Below are positions 16,336 to 24,289 of a DNA stretch of 24,396 bases, in pieces. Every line of letters starts with the position of its first letter. Within the stretch, counting starts at the first letter, position 1. The translations under genes and the position numbers were made by a program. The stretch comes from Pirellulales bacterium (GTDB taxonomy: Bacteria; Planctomycetota; Planctomycetia; Pirellulales; JAICIG01): contig JAICIG010000055.1 in the NCBI GenBank assembly GCA_025924495.1, positions 1-24,396 of the forward strand, in the 5' to 3' direction. Under the pieces are notes generated by a model that saw only the letters and a program-made list of their open reading frames with translations, was not told where the DNA came from and ran no database searches.

Positions 16336-16949
16336 GCTGCATGCACGGCTGCACCGCAATAGCCCAGCGGCAACTCGATCGCGATTAGTCAGCGGCGGCG
16401 AGTAGCGCGAACTGTTCCTCGCTGGGGAATTCCTCGACGCGGTAGCGCTCAGGGTACATCTCTTGCGCGGACATCAAATGCCCAACGACCTCGGCGGCGC
16501 GTCGCCAATCGACCGCTTCGGCCGATCGCTGCGGAGGCGAATATATCGCGCGCTAGAAGTATTGGTATAGCCGGCGCAAAACCGCGCCACATTTTTTCAA
16601 GCAATGGCTGGGAATTATTCAGACCCTTGCGTCGCGATGGATGCGTTGCCATGCCAATTGCCCAAGTCGCAATCTTTTCGCCTGGCGATTCAACGCCGCA
16701 GTCGGCCCAGGCGACCAGGTCGAATCGAAAAAGGGGTAGTTCATGGAGTTGCTGTAAAGGCTGTGACGGCCCCGCCATCGCCTTCCGCCGAAAAGCGCAT
16801 TTTATGAGTACATATAAAAATTTTTCTTGCAACAAGAGGCTGTTCCCCTTATCTTCCTGGTGTCGCTTGCCGATTCCGACGGCAAGGGCAATGCATGTCC
16901 GTTCTCGTCCAGCAAATCTAATCGGTCGTTCAAGACCGGAGGCGAAACC
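16336..16949. other. Intergenic region without intact gene
   Basis: Between the amidohydrolase and the LRR gene there is no convincing complete gene. The left part holds the possible minus-strand remnant. The part around 16795-16830 is AT-rich compared with the surroundings (TTTATGAGTACATATAAAAA) and may hold the promoter of the LRR gene. Open frames of 158 aa (+) and 216 aa (-) across this stretch have improbable compositions and are not annotated. Confidence 0.5.
16385..16552 (-). pseudogene. Possible gene remnant (C-terminal fragment)
   Basis: A minus-strand frame between a TAG at 16555-16553 and a TAA at 16387-16385 encodes about 55 residues with natural protein composition, including VDWRRAAEVVGHLMSAQEMY and EEFPSEEQFALLAAAD at the end. 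There is no ATG until a point that would leave only 29 residues, and no ribosome site. It could be the tail of a decayed gene whose upstream part was lost. I do not recognise the family. Alternatively it is chance. Confidence 0.35.
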
Positions 16950-17738
16950 ATGCGGGGGCCAAAATATCGGGCGATTACGCTCATTGCGCGGAAGTATTCG
17001 CTGCCTGCGGCCGTATTGGCAGTGGGAATTGGGTGCTATGCGGAAAGCGTGCTGCGTCAACAGCAGGCGGTGGCTGCCATCCTCGCTGCCGGCGGACAAG
17101 TGACGTACGATCTCGATGCAGCGAGCGGCGCTACAACGGCGTTATGGCAGCCGATCGCAGTCCGCCAGGGGGATGTCCACCGCTGGCTCGATTTTTACCG
17201 CACGCCGACCGACGCCAGAGTCGAGAACTGCAGCCAAGGAGACGCTATTTGCGAGCAACTGGCCAAGCTGCCAAGACTTCGCTTTGTAAAACTGCACGGG
17301 AGCCGGGTGACCAGCGCGGGCTTGGCGCAGCTCGCCAAACTAAAAAGGATCGAAGCGCTTGATTGCTGCGGAACCGACGTCGGCGATGACGGCCTGGAAC
17401 ATCTGGGCCGCCTTTCGGACCTTTGGCAACTGATGCTTTCCGACACGCGCATCACCGACCGCGGAATGGCGCATTTGATGGCCGTGAAGCGGTTGCGCTG
17501 GCTGGCCGTCGAACGAACGCGCGTGACCGACGCCGGAGTCAAGCGCCTGCAGATGGCGGTGCCGAGTTGTGGCGCCGTGGTGTTTTCGGCGCCGGAGAGC
17601 AAGCGGCCGGGCGCGGCTGCCGAGTTGCTGGCTGCTCAGGATGAGCAGACCGGGCCTTTGGCAGAATTCAGCTCGGGATCCGTTGCCAATCAAGCCAGGG
17701 CCAGAATCTACTCGAGCGTGGCGCTCGAAGAGCGTTAG
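16950..17738 (+). CDS. Membrane-anchored leucine-rich-repeat protein
   Basis: This is a 262-aa protein with a hydrophobic N-terminal segment at about residues 17-33 (SLPAAVLAVGIGCYAESVL) that anchors or exports it. From about residue 100 to 205 it has four to five repeats of about 24 residues, with the signature V/I-T-D-x-G-x-x-x-L, for example RVTSAGLAQL, DVGDDGLEHL, RITDRGMAHL and RVTDAGVKRL. These belong to the bacterial LRR type that is very abundant in planctomycetes. Such proteins bind other proteins; no partner is evident. ATG 16950 has a GGAGG 7 bases upstream and is preferred over earlier in-frame starts. The C-terminal 50 residues are low complexity. Confidence 0.85.
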   Translation: MRGPKYRAITLIARKYSLPAAVLAVGIGCYAESVLRQQQAVAAILAAGGQVTYDLDAASGATTALWQPIAVRQGDVHRWLDFYRTPTDARVENCSQGDAICEQLAKLPRLRFVKLHGSRVTSAGLAQLAKLKRIEALDCCGTDVGDDGLEHLGRLSDLWQLMLSDTRITDRGMAHLMAVKRLRWLAVERTRVTDAGVKRLQMAVPSCGAVVFSAPESKRPGAAAELLAAQDEQTGPLAEFSSGSVANQARARIYSSVALEER

Positions 17739-17920
17739 ACGGCAACGCGGCCAGCCGCGCGAACTCTCCTAAGCGATGCACCCTCCTCGCGCGTCCCACG
17801 CAGCTAGCCGCGACCGAGGGCGGGAACATAGCGCGCAATTCCAGCTCGCACATGGCTGCGCGCATGCCGGGGCCACGCCGGCCTTGACCGCGCAGCGGCC
17901 GACAGGGCAGAATTGACCGC

Positions 17921-18985
17921 ATGAATCAGGCATTGCGTTCGCTCAGAATCGGCAACATCGAGATCGGCTTTCCCGTGGTCCAGGCGGCTTTGTCGGGCTA
18001 TAGCGACATGGCCATGCGCGTCGTCGCGCGGCGTCTCGGGGCTTCGTATGCATTGTGCGAAGTCGTGCTCGACCGGCTGATTCTGGAAGGAGGCAAGAAA
18101 ACACGCCGGCGGTTCATGCAGGTGCGTGACGAGGAACACCCGGTCGGCGGCCAGTTGATGGGCAGCGACCCGAATGAGTTCGGCCCCGCCGCGGTTGAAC
18201 TGTCGGCAGCCGGCTTCGATGTGGTCGATATCAACTTCGGCTGTCCGGTAAAAAAGGTATTAGGCCGTTGCCGCGGCGGTTTCCTGCTCAGCCAGCCGGA
18301 AACGGCGCTGGAAATTGTTTCGCGGGTGCGCGACGCCGTGCCCTCTGAGAAGCCCGTGACGGTGAAAATGCGGCGAGGGTTAGACGATAGTCAGGAAAGC
18401 CGCGACAACTTTTTCACAATCTTCGATGGCGCCTTTGCCCGCGGCGCCGCGGCGATCACCGTGCACGGCCGCACGGTCAAACAACGCTATATCGGCCCCA
18501 GCCGCTGGGAGTTTCTCCGTGAGGTGAAACGCCATGCGGGCGACCGAGTCGTACTGGGGAGCGGCGACCTGTTTACCGCGCAAGACTGCTTGAACATGAT
18601 TTCGCAGACGGGAGTCGACGGGGTAACGGTCGCTCGCGGCGCGATCGGAAATCCTTGGATTTTCGCGCAAGCTCGCGCACTCGCGGCGGGACTGCCGCTA
18701 CCCGAACCGCCAGGACTGCACGAACAGCGCGAGGTAATCCGTGAACATTACCGGCTGGCCTCGGAAATCTACGGGCCCGACGTATGCGGCCGGCAAATGC
18801 GAAAATTCGGCATCAAGTATTCCCGGCTGCATCCGCAATCCCTTGAGGTCCGCGACGCTTTCATTGGCGTGCGGCGCAGCGAAGACTGGCCCGCCGTACT
18901 CGACCGATGGTATGCAGAAGATTTACCGGGCCGCTATCCCGACATGAGCGACGATCTGGAGACTGACTGCGTGGAAGCAGCATAA
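17921..18985 (+). CDS. tRNA-dihydrouridine synthase (Dus family)
   Basis: This flavoenzyme reduces uridine to dihydrouridine in the D-loop or other positions of tRNA. The 354-aa protein is a typical Dus length. Motifs: the catalytic cysteine C108 in INFGCPVKKV; K149 in VKMRRG; H182 in HGRTVKQRY; and the FMN phosphate loop in VARGAIGNPWIF. After about residue 260 comes the helical RNA-binding domain. It most resembles the DusB branch, but I cannot assign dusA/B/C with certainty. The gene is convergent with queG, another tRNA-modification gene, with 15 bases between the stop codons. Confidence 0.93.
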   Translation: MNQALRSLRIGNIEIGFPVVQAALSGYSDMAMRVVARRLGASYALCEVVLDRLILEGGKKTRRRFMQVRDEEHPVGGQLMGSDPNEFGPAAVELSAAGFDVVDINFGCPVKKVLGRCRGGFLLSQPETALEIVSRVRDAVPSEKPVTVKMRRGLDDSQESRDNFFTIFDGAFARGAAAITVHGRTVKQRYIGPSRWEFLREVKRHAGDRVVLGSGDLFTAQDCLNMISQTGVDGVTVARGAIGNPWIFAQARALAAGLPLPEPPGLHEQREVIREHYRLASEIYGPDVCGRQMRKFGIKYSRLHPQSLEVRDAFIGVRRSEDWPAVLDRWYAEDLPGRYPDMSDDLETDCVEAA

Positions 18986-19001
18986 CTCAAGGCGTTGAGT
19001 T
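18984..19001. terminator. Short hairpin overlapping both convergent stop codons
   Basis: AACTCAA (18984-18990), loop GGCG, and TTGAGTT (18995-19001) form a perfect 7-bp stem. It sits exactly across the junction of dus and queG and contains part of both stop codons. A short T-rich stretch follows on the plus strand (TTTATT). It may act as a weak bidirectional terminator, although the stem is AT-rich and short. Confidence 0.42.
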
Positions 19002-20197
19002 TATTGCTCCGTTTCCTCGACGCGCGCCTCGTCTTTCGCATAGAGCCCCTCGTCTGCAATGGAGCGACGACGCAATGCCGCTTCGATTTCCCTGCGGACA
19101 TAATCATCGCTCTCTCGCGCGAGCTGTTCCTGCAAGACATGTTTCATGGCGGGTGAATCGTATTGTCCAAGCGCCCAAGCGCACGCGCCGCGCACCAGCG
19201 GTTCGATATCCGTCAGACCTCGCTGGAGTGCCATAAGCGCCGCCTCGCAGCGCTGGTTGCCAAGCACAATGGCGGCGTTGCGCAAGATGCCGCGCCGCTT
19301 TGGCCGCCACAATGGCGTATGCCGAAACCGCCGACGAAACGCCGATTCATCGAGTCCGAAGAGTTCGATCAGATCGACAGGATTTGAGCCGCTCTTCGGA
19401 TGTAGTGCCGGCTCTTCGCTCTCCGGCGCGCGGCGATTCCAGGGGCAGACGTCCTGGCATACGTCGCAGCCAAGCAGCCAGTCCCCCACGCCCGATCTTA
19501 AGTCCGCCGGAATGCTGTTGCGCAGCTCGATAGTTAAGTAGCTGATGCAGCGGCGACTGTCGAGCACATAGGGCTCCACGAACGCCTCGGTCGGGCAGGC
19601 ATCGAGACAAGCCCGACACGTACCGCAATGATCGGCGGCATTCGGTTCATCGTATTCCAGTTCGACGTCGGTAATCAGCGCCGCCAGAAAGAACCAACTT
19701 CCCAGCCGCTTGTTCAAGAGCAACGTGTTTTTGCCGATCCAACCCAGCCCGGCCAGTTCTGCAAATTCGCGTTCCAAGAGCGGCGCGGTATCAACCACGC
19801 CGCGCACCTTGGCGCCGGGGATCTGCTGCCGCAAGAAGTCGGCCAGGCGGTGAAGTCGCGAATGGATCAGATCGTGATAGTCTTCTCCCCAGGCATAGCG
19901 AGAGAGTCGTCCCTGACCGGGGCAAAGCGGCTGCGGATCGTCGGTGCGGTAATTCATCGCCAAGAGGAGCAAGCTGCGTGCGCCGTCAAGCACAGAACGC
20001 GGGTGCTCGTAAGCATCGCGGCGGCGAGCGAGGTAGTCCATCTCGCCGGCATATCCAGCATCGAGCCACTGATAAAAGCGGTGAATCCCGCGCGAGGTCG
20101 ACGCGGGGCAAGCGCCCGCGAGCGCAAAGCCAGCGCGCACGGCTTCAGCTTTCAAGGCGGCAGTCAACGACGAGGCGTCCCGGTCAGTGGAGGGCAT
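19001..20197 (-). CDS. queG: Epoxyqueuosine reductase QueG
   Basis: This enzyme catalyses the last step of queuosine synthesis, reducing epoxyqueuosine to queuosine in the anticodon of tRNA with cobalamin and two [4Fe-4S] clusters. The 398-aa protein has the catalytic aspartate D136 in GVVDTAPLLERE. The ferredoxin cysteines are complete: C191, C194, C197, C201 (CGTCRACLDACP), then C217 and C244, C247, C251 (CDVCQDVCP). The C-terminal about 100 residues are HEAT-like helical repeats (RGILRNAAIVLGN, VRGACAWALGQY), as in full-length QueG. ATG 20197 starts the domain at the expected point. No other queuosine genes are in the window, so the organism may acquire queuine precursors or encode the pathway elsewhere. 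Confidence 0.96.
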   Translation of the reverse strand: MPSTDRDASSLTAALKAEAVRAGFALAGACPASTSRGIHRFYQWLDAGYAGEMDYLARRRDAYEHPRSVLDGARSLLLLAMNYRTDDPQPLCPGQGRLSRYAWGEDYHDLIHSRLHRLADFLRQQIPGAKVRGVVDTAPLLEREFAELAGLGWIGKNTLLLNKRLGSWFFLAALITDVELEYDEPNAADHCGTCRACLDACPTEAFVEPYVLDSRRCISYLTIELRNSIPADLRSGVGDWLLGCDVCQDVCPWNRRAPESEEPALHPKSGSNPVDLIELFGLDESAFRRRFRHTPLWRPKRRGILRNAAIVLGNQRCEAALMALQRGLTDIEPLVRGACAWALGQYDSPAMKHVLQEQLARESDDYVRREIEAALRRRSIADEGLYAKDEARVEETEQ

Positions 20198-20209
20198 CAG
20201 CTCGATTTT

Positions 20210-20257
20210 ATCATCTCAACCGCAAGACGGGGCGGGACTGGCGTTGAGAGAGATGAT
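20210..20257. repeat. Imperfect inverted repeat upstream of queG
   Basis: ATCATCTCAAC (20210-20220) is matched by GTTGAGAGAGATGAT (20243-20257); the arms pair apart from four extra bases in the right arm. It lies between the divergent queG and lipoprotein starts, close to the queG start codon. It could be an operator or a leader hairpin of queG; nothing identifies a regulator. Confidence 0.35.
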
Positions 20258-20325
20258 CGTACAGAATAATCGCCGTTGGCGGTCGCCTGGCCCCGTTTGC
20301 CGCGCCCTTGCAGAGGCCGTTTCGT

Positions 20326-20610
20326 ATGCCATTGTTCTTGCAATTACCGTCCGCTCGATTGATGCCCCGCAGAGCAAGCCGGCCCGGCCACCGCTGGAAA
20401 ATGGCAGCGCTATTGCTAGCCTGCGTTGCAGGCTGCGAACCGCCGTCCCCGCCGTCGCCCGAAGACCTGGGCCGGGTCGTCGTCGATCCCGAGAAAGTCC
20501 CCGGCGGCCAGAAACCATTTACCCTTCCCGAGTTGAAAACTGAGCCCCCCGGGGCCGGAAAATCGCCGCACGGCGGCGCGGGCGACAACCATCAGGGACA
20601 CGATCATTAA
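20326..20610 (+). CDS. Small lipoprotein with His-rich tail
   Basis: This is a 94-aa lipoprotein of unknown function. A basic n-region (RRASRPGHRWK) is followed by the hydrophobic MAALLLA and a lipobox V-A-G-C37, so the mature protein would begin at C37 and be anchored to a membrane. The mature part is short, rich in Pro, Gly and Glu, and ends in histidines (GDNHQGHDH). ATG 20326 has AGAGG 9 bases upstream; ATG 20362 would also give a full lipoprotein signal and is a realistic alternative. No family recognised. Confidence 0.68.
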   Translation: MPLFLQLPSARLMPRRASRPGHRWKMAALLLACVAGCEPPSPPSPEDLGRVVVDPEKVPGGQKPFTLPELKTEPPGAGKSPHGGAGDNHQGHDH

Positions 20611-20731
20611 GCCCGGACAAAACGGCAGCCTGAACGGCGTTTTTTGATTGTACGCGCCGTGCATCTGATTAGCTTGGAATGAGAGGGGCGGACTTTGACC
20701 GTCGAACAGGCGTCTACGCGAGGTGACTACC

Positions 20732-21166
20732 ATGAACGTTCGAGCAAGGCTGGCGCTGGTTTGCGGCGCGCTTGCCGCCTGGGGACTGCTGGGCTCGGCC
20801 GCCCAAGCACAAATGCCCAACAATCTGTATCTCTACAACCTGGGCCGCGGCTTGCCCTATAGCTATGGCGACGAGCACGTGCCGTACTATTCGCTCTATC
20901 CGCCCGTGTATTACAGCGCGCCGGTTCCGCGCACTTATGGCTATAGCCCGTTCGCTTATCCGCCAGGCTATATCACTCCGGAGATCCAATTCTTTCCGGA
21001 GCCGAAGACGCTCGAGAATCCTCACGTCGTCCCCGAAGCGCAACCGACTGCGGCCAGCGCCAACGATCGCACGGCGCAGGCGCCGAAGGTGATCCTCAAC
21101 CCGTTCGTCGAGCAGCGTCGGATCGGCGAGAGCGAGCTCGCAGCGCGCCGAGCGGCAAATCGCTAG
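20732..21166 (+). CDS. Secreted Tyr/Pro-rich hypothetical protein
   Basis: This is a 144-aa exported protein. Residues 1-27 form a signal peptide (LALVCGALAAWGLLGSAAQA) with cleavage after AQA. The mature N-terminal half is tyrosine- and proline-rich with many YxxY and PxY pairs (LYLYNL, YSLYPPVYYSAPVP), which suggests a disordered surface or wall protein. The C-terminal half is more charged and ends in NPFVEQRRIGESELAARRAA. ATG 20732 has GAGGTG upstream at normal spacing; a GTG three codons earlier is less likely. Short Tyr/Pro-rich secreted proteins are common in planctomycetes. The function is unknown. Confidence 0.72.
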   Translation: MNVRARLALVCGALAAWGLLGSAAQAQMPNNLYLYNLGRGLPYSYGDEHVPYYSLYPPVYYSAPVPRTYGYSPFAYPPGYITPEIQFFPEPKTLENPHVVPEAQPTAASANDRTAQAPKVILNPFVEQRRIGESELAARRAANR

Positions 21167-21215
21167 CAACACTTGTTTCGGCAAAGGGTTTTAGCCGAAC
21201 CGACTGGTTCAACAT

Positions 21216-21247
21216 GCGGTCGCCGAGTATGATTGCCCGGCGACCGC
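21216..21247 (+). terminator. Strong GC hairpin after the Tyr/Pro-rich gene
   Basis: GCGGTCGCCG (21216-21225) pairs perfectly with CGGCGACCGC (21238-21247) over 10 bp, with a 12-base loop. GGTTTTA follows shortly after. It lies 50 bases past the stop of the secreted protein and ahead of apt, so it is a probable intrinsic terminator with an imperfect U-tract. Confidence 0.5.
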
Positions 21248-21371
21248 TGTGGTTTTATCGCGGCCCGCGCGGTCGGTTCGTCCGCGAGACGAAGCCGCAC
21301 GAGGCGCTCCGAATGCCCTCAGCGAGCAAGCCACTGCCGCGTAGACTACGGTTTTCAACTCGCGGTTTCGC

Positions 21372-21917
21372 ATGAGCTCTTTGCAGCCCGCCTCATCCGG
21401 CATCGATCTCGATGCTTTCATCCGCTCGATTCCCGACTTTCCGAAACCCGGAATTCTATTTCGCGACATCACGCCGCTGTTGGCCAATCCAGCGGCGCTG
21501 CGCGAAGCAATACGCCGACTGGCTCATGGCTATCGAGGGCGACAAATCGATGTGGTTGCGGCGGCCGAAGCGCGCGGGTTTATTTTCGCGGCTCCGCTGG
21601 CGCTGGAGCTCGACGCCGGTTTCGTACCGGTTCGCAAGCCGGGCAAGCTGCCGTTTGAAAAGCGATCGTTTCACTACGATTTGGAGTACGGCAGCGATAC
21701 GTTGGAGGTGCATGCAGACAGCTTTGCCGCCGGACAACGGATCTTGCTGGTCGACGACTTGCTGGCCACCGGCGGAACAATGGCAGCTTGCTGCAGGCTC
21801 GTCGAAGCAAGCGGCGCCACGGTGGAAGGCTGTGCGTTCGTGATCGAATTGACAGGCCTGGGCGGGGCTAAACGGCTCACGCCCTACGAGACCTTCAGCC
21901 TGCTCAAGTACGAGTAA
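21372..21917 (+). CDS. apt: Adenine phosphoribosyltransferase
   Basis: This is a purine-salvage enzyme making AMP from adenine and PRPP in the cytoplasm. The 181-aa length is normal. The PRPP-binding loop reads V127-D-D-L-L-A-T-G-G-T136, and the adenine-recognition segment is AEARGF at 65-70. The N-terminal [18 protein letters not shown] is diagnostic for Apt. ATG 21372 begins close to the domain; there is no clear ribosome site, so a nearby start cannot be excluded. It appears to be a single-gene unit. Confidence 0.97.
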   Translation: MSSLQPASSGIDLDAFIRSIPDFPKPGILFRDITPLLANPAALREAIRRLAHGYRGRQIDVVAAAEARGFIFAAPLALELDAGFVPVRKPGKLPFEKRSFHYDLEYGSDTLEVHADSFAAGQRILLVDDLLATGGTMAACCRLVEASGATVEGCAFVIELTGLGGAKRLTPYETFSLLKYE

Positions 21918-22012
21918 GACGATACCCTGTTGGGCGCGGCCGCGGCATGCATTCCACCTGCTTGCAGTCGCGCTGGTCGCGCATAGCGCCTGTTGACAAT
22001 GTTGCCTGCTGC

Positions 22013-22918
22013 TCAGATCGCAGCGGCCTGCATCGCGGTTTCGAGCGTCTCATTCAGACGCTCGAGAATCGTCGCCATGTGGTTGGTTTGAATGCCCAGC
22101 TCCCGGTAGACCTGGTCGGACGGAGGCGCCACGTTATTCACGCCCAGCGACGAGATGTCGCTGCGCGTGCAAAGATAATTGGCCACCGCAACCAGATTGA
22201 CCATATTGCGATGCGGGCCCTGATATCTCTCGGGTTCGTGATGATACCCCGCCGCAGCGCTGACCGCTTCCGACAGGTTCCAGCGCCGCGTGACAAACTG
22301 TCCGAGTTCGCCATGGTGGAACGAAAGGATCGCTCGCTCCGCAGCAATCGTGGAAGGCGTTTGTTCTATGCAATCGAGCACTTCTTTAAATTGCCGCCGC
22401 AAATGTTGATCGAGCAGAATCAGGCCGATGTCGTGCAGCAATCCGGCGACGTAGGCGTCGTCTCGCGGCGCCGCATCACACACTTCAGCAACCAGTCGGC
22501 TCGTCGCTGCGACGGCGACCAGATGCCGCCATAAACCTTCGCGGCGGTAGGTCCGGTAATCGCCGGGCGAGACGAACATTCGCGAGACGTGCACCGTGAG
22601 CGCCAGATTGCGGACCTCTTTCAGTCCCAGCAGCGTCACAGCGGTCTTCAAATTGCCGACCCGATTCCGCACCGAGTAGAAGGTTGAATTCACCGTCCGT
22701 AAGATGCGCACGGCCAACGAGGGATCGCTTTCCACGGCATCGATCAGGTCGTTGGCGCCGCAGTTCTCGTCATTGGCGATTTGAACGATGCGAATCGCGG
22801 CGGCCGGCAGCGAAGACACTTCGCCAATTCGGCAAAACAGCTTTTCCAGAGCCTGCTGTTGCAGCTCGGTTCTTGCGATCGCCCCGGCGGCTGGCGCCAA
22901 CGTGACGTTGGTGCTCAT
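22013..22918 (-). CDS. HDOD-domain regulator
   Basis: This is a 301-aa protein of the HDOD family, which are signalling proteins linked to stress, motility or cyclic-di-GMP outputs and often act as non-catalytic scaffolds. The N-terminal LPAAAIRIVQIANDEN and SDPSLAVRILRTVNS segments and the later H162-D163 pair (LLHDIG) mark the domain. Further histidines at 201-202 (FHHGELG) and 226-227 (GYHHEP) retain part of an HD metal site, so catalysis is not excluded. No receiver or GGDEF domain is attached. Two adjacent ATG codons (22921, 22918) follow GAGGAGG; 22918 has the better spacing. The partner is unknown. Confidence 0.9.
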   Translation of the reverse strand: MSTNVTLAPAAGAIARTELQQQALEKLFCRIGEVSSLPAAAIRIVQIANDENCGANDLIDAVESDPSLAVRILRTVNSTFYSVRNRVGNLKTAVTLLGLKEVRNLALTVHVSRMFVSPGDYRTYRREGLWRHLVAVAATSRLVAEVCDAAPRDDAYVAGLLHDIGLILLDQHLRRQFKEVLDCIEQTPSTIAAERAILSFHHGELGQFVTRRWNLSEAVSAAAGYHHEPERYQGPHRNMVNLVAVANYLCTRSDISSLGVNNVAPPSDQVYRELGIQTNHMATILERLNETLETAMQAAAI

Positions 22919-23273
22919 CATGGCCTCCTCGTCGGCGGCCGCGCCGCCCAGGTTTGAGAATCGACGTCTGGACGCGGCCTGTTTCCTGTATCTCGGTTCC
23001 AATGAACAGCCTAGCTCGAAAAACGCCCCGAGGCGGGAACATGGTCCATTTCGTCAATTCGCATCGCAACCAAAGCGCGCACAGTTAATTGACCTAAGTC
23101 CAGGACTGCTTTCGGCCTGCGCATGCGCGATAGCACCGGCGCTTGCGTTTTTGGGATTACTTGTCATTATGGCCGACACGGCGGCGAGAAGCTGAAACGG
23201 AGCCTCTTTGGAGGCCAGCGGCTGACATCCTGATTTCTCCAGTGCGACTCGTTTTTCTGTAGGAGCTAGTTCA
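22919..23273. other. Divergent intergenic region
   Basis: This lies between the HDOD gene and the YTV-type gene and must contain both promoters. A small 5-bp hairpin (GCCTC/GAGGC, 23202-23215) lies in the leader of the YTV-type gene. The plus-strand frames here have unlikely composition. Nothing else is recognised. Confidence 0.5.
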
Positions 23274-24149
23274 ATGACCCGGCGATTTTTAATCTGGACT
23301 TTTGCAACAGTTGTTTTGACGTGGGCCTTGGCGCCCGCTGCCGAAGCGGGCTTGCTCCGCCACGGCTGCGGCGCGGCGCCATGCGGGCCGGTTTGCGGCT
23401 CGCCCTGTGCTCCGTCCTGCGCACCCGCTTGCGACGTGGTCTATGACGTCAAGCAAATCACCTGCTATCGCACCGTCTATGAAACGGCCTACCGCGAAGT
23501 GCGATGCGTCATCAACAAACCGGTCTACGAGACCGCCACGCGCCAGTGCCGATACAACGTCTGCCGGCCCGTTACCGAGTGGGTCGAACGTCAACAGAAT
23601 TGCACGGTTATGAAGCCTGTAGTCCAGACCGTCCAACAGACGCGCTGCCGCGTCGTCTGTCAGCCCGTCACCACCTACTGCACGTATCGCCAGGACTGCG
23701 GTCATTGGGAACAGCAACCCGTTGCGACCGCGCCTTGCGGAGGTTGCGGCGGCTGCAGTGCGTGCTGCCAACCGTGCACGCGACCGGTCTGGGTGCCGAA
23801 CATCGTTGAGCGGAAAGTCCCGGTGACGCGTTACGTCTCGAGGACCGTCAGCGAGGTCGTGCCGGTGCGCGTCTGCCGCATGGTCCCCGAAACGGTGCAG
23901 CGCACCTACAAGGTGCCGGTCTGCCGGATGGAAATGCAAGAAGTCGTGCGGAATGTGCCCTACACCACTTGCCGGCTGGTGCCGCAAGAGATCGTGCGCA
24001 ACGTCCCGTACTGCGTCTGCAAGCAAGTTCCCTATACGGTCAACATTCGCGTGCCGCGTTACGTGCCCCGCCCGACATGCACGGGTTGCGCGAGCAACGT
24101 CGGCTGCGCCAGCAACACGGCTGCCGCTCCGGCAGTGGTTCGCCGCTAG
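23274..24149 (+). CDS. Cysteine-rich YTV-type cell-wall protein
   Basis: This is a 291-aa exported structural protein. A signal peptide ends at about residue 26 (ALAPAAEAG). The mature protein has 29 cysteines. An N-terminal cluster reads CGAAPCGPVCGSPC; a middle cluster is APCGGCGGCSACCQPC. Between and after these, single cysteines recur every 14-16 residues in units such as VRNVPYTTCRLVPQEIVRNV and KQVPYTVNIRVP. YTV-type proteins are known from the detergent-insoluble cell wall of Rhodopirellula, where disulfide cross-linking is proposed. ATG 23274 has AGGAG 7-11 bases upstream. It is monocistronic, followed by a strong hairpin. The assignment to the YTV family is from memory of the pattern. 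Confidence 0.85.
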   Translation: MTRRFLIWTFATVVLTWALAPAAEAGLLRHGCGAAPCGPVCGSPCAPSCAPACDVVYDVKQITCYRTVYETAYREVRCVINKPVYETATRQCRYNVCRPVTEWVERQQNCTVMKPVVQTVQQTRCRVVCQPVTTYCTYRQDCGHWEQQPVATAPCGGCGGCSACCQPCTRPVWVPNIVERKVPVTRYVSRTVSEVVPVRVCRMVPETVQRTYKVPVCRMEMQEVVRNVPYTTCRLVPQEIVRNVPYCVCKQVPYTVNIRVPRYVPRPTCTGCASNVGCASNTAAAPAVVRR

Positions 24150-24205
24150 TCGAGCCGCATAAGTCCGGCGGTGAAACATCGCCGGACCCTGACATCTGCA
24201 ACGAG

Positions 24206-24236
24206 CGCCCTTGGGTCGGAATCCGGCCCAAGGGCG
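24206..24236. terminator. Strong bidirectional hairpin between convergent genes
   Basis: Bases 24206-24219 pair with 24223-24236 over 14 bp, with one G-T pair, around an AAT loop; the core is CGCCCTTGGG/CCCAAGGGCG. It lies between the YTV-type gene and the end of a minus-strand gene, so it probably ends transcription from both sides. There is no clear T-tract on the plus strand. Confidence 0.65.
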
Positions 24237-24289
24237 TTGTGCTTCACAACGGGATATTATGGCCTGTGGATCGGTCTGCCGATCGAGTT

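Noticed and set aside
16449..17099. 216-codon minus-strand frame over the LRR start and intergenic region
   Set aside because: No family pattern, and it overlaps the true LRR start; only its other-frame neighbour at 16385-16552 looks protein-like.
20620..20680. Possible terminator with a T-run after the lipoprotein gene
   Set aside because: The TTTTTT run is present, but only weak stems with large loops can be drawn.
23289..24179. 296-codon minus-strand frame opposite the YTV-type gene
   Set aside because: The Asp/His/Arg/Ala-rich composition arises from reading the repetitive gene backwards.
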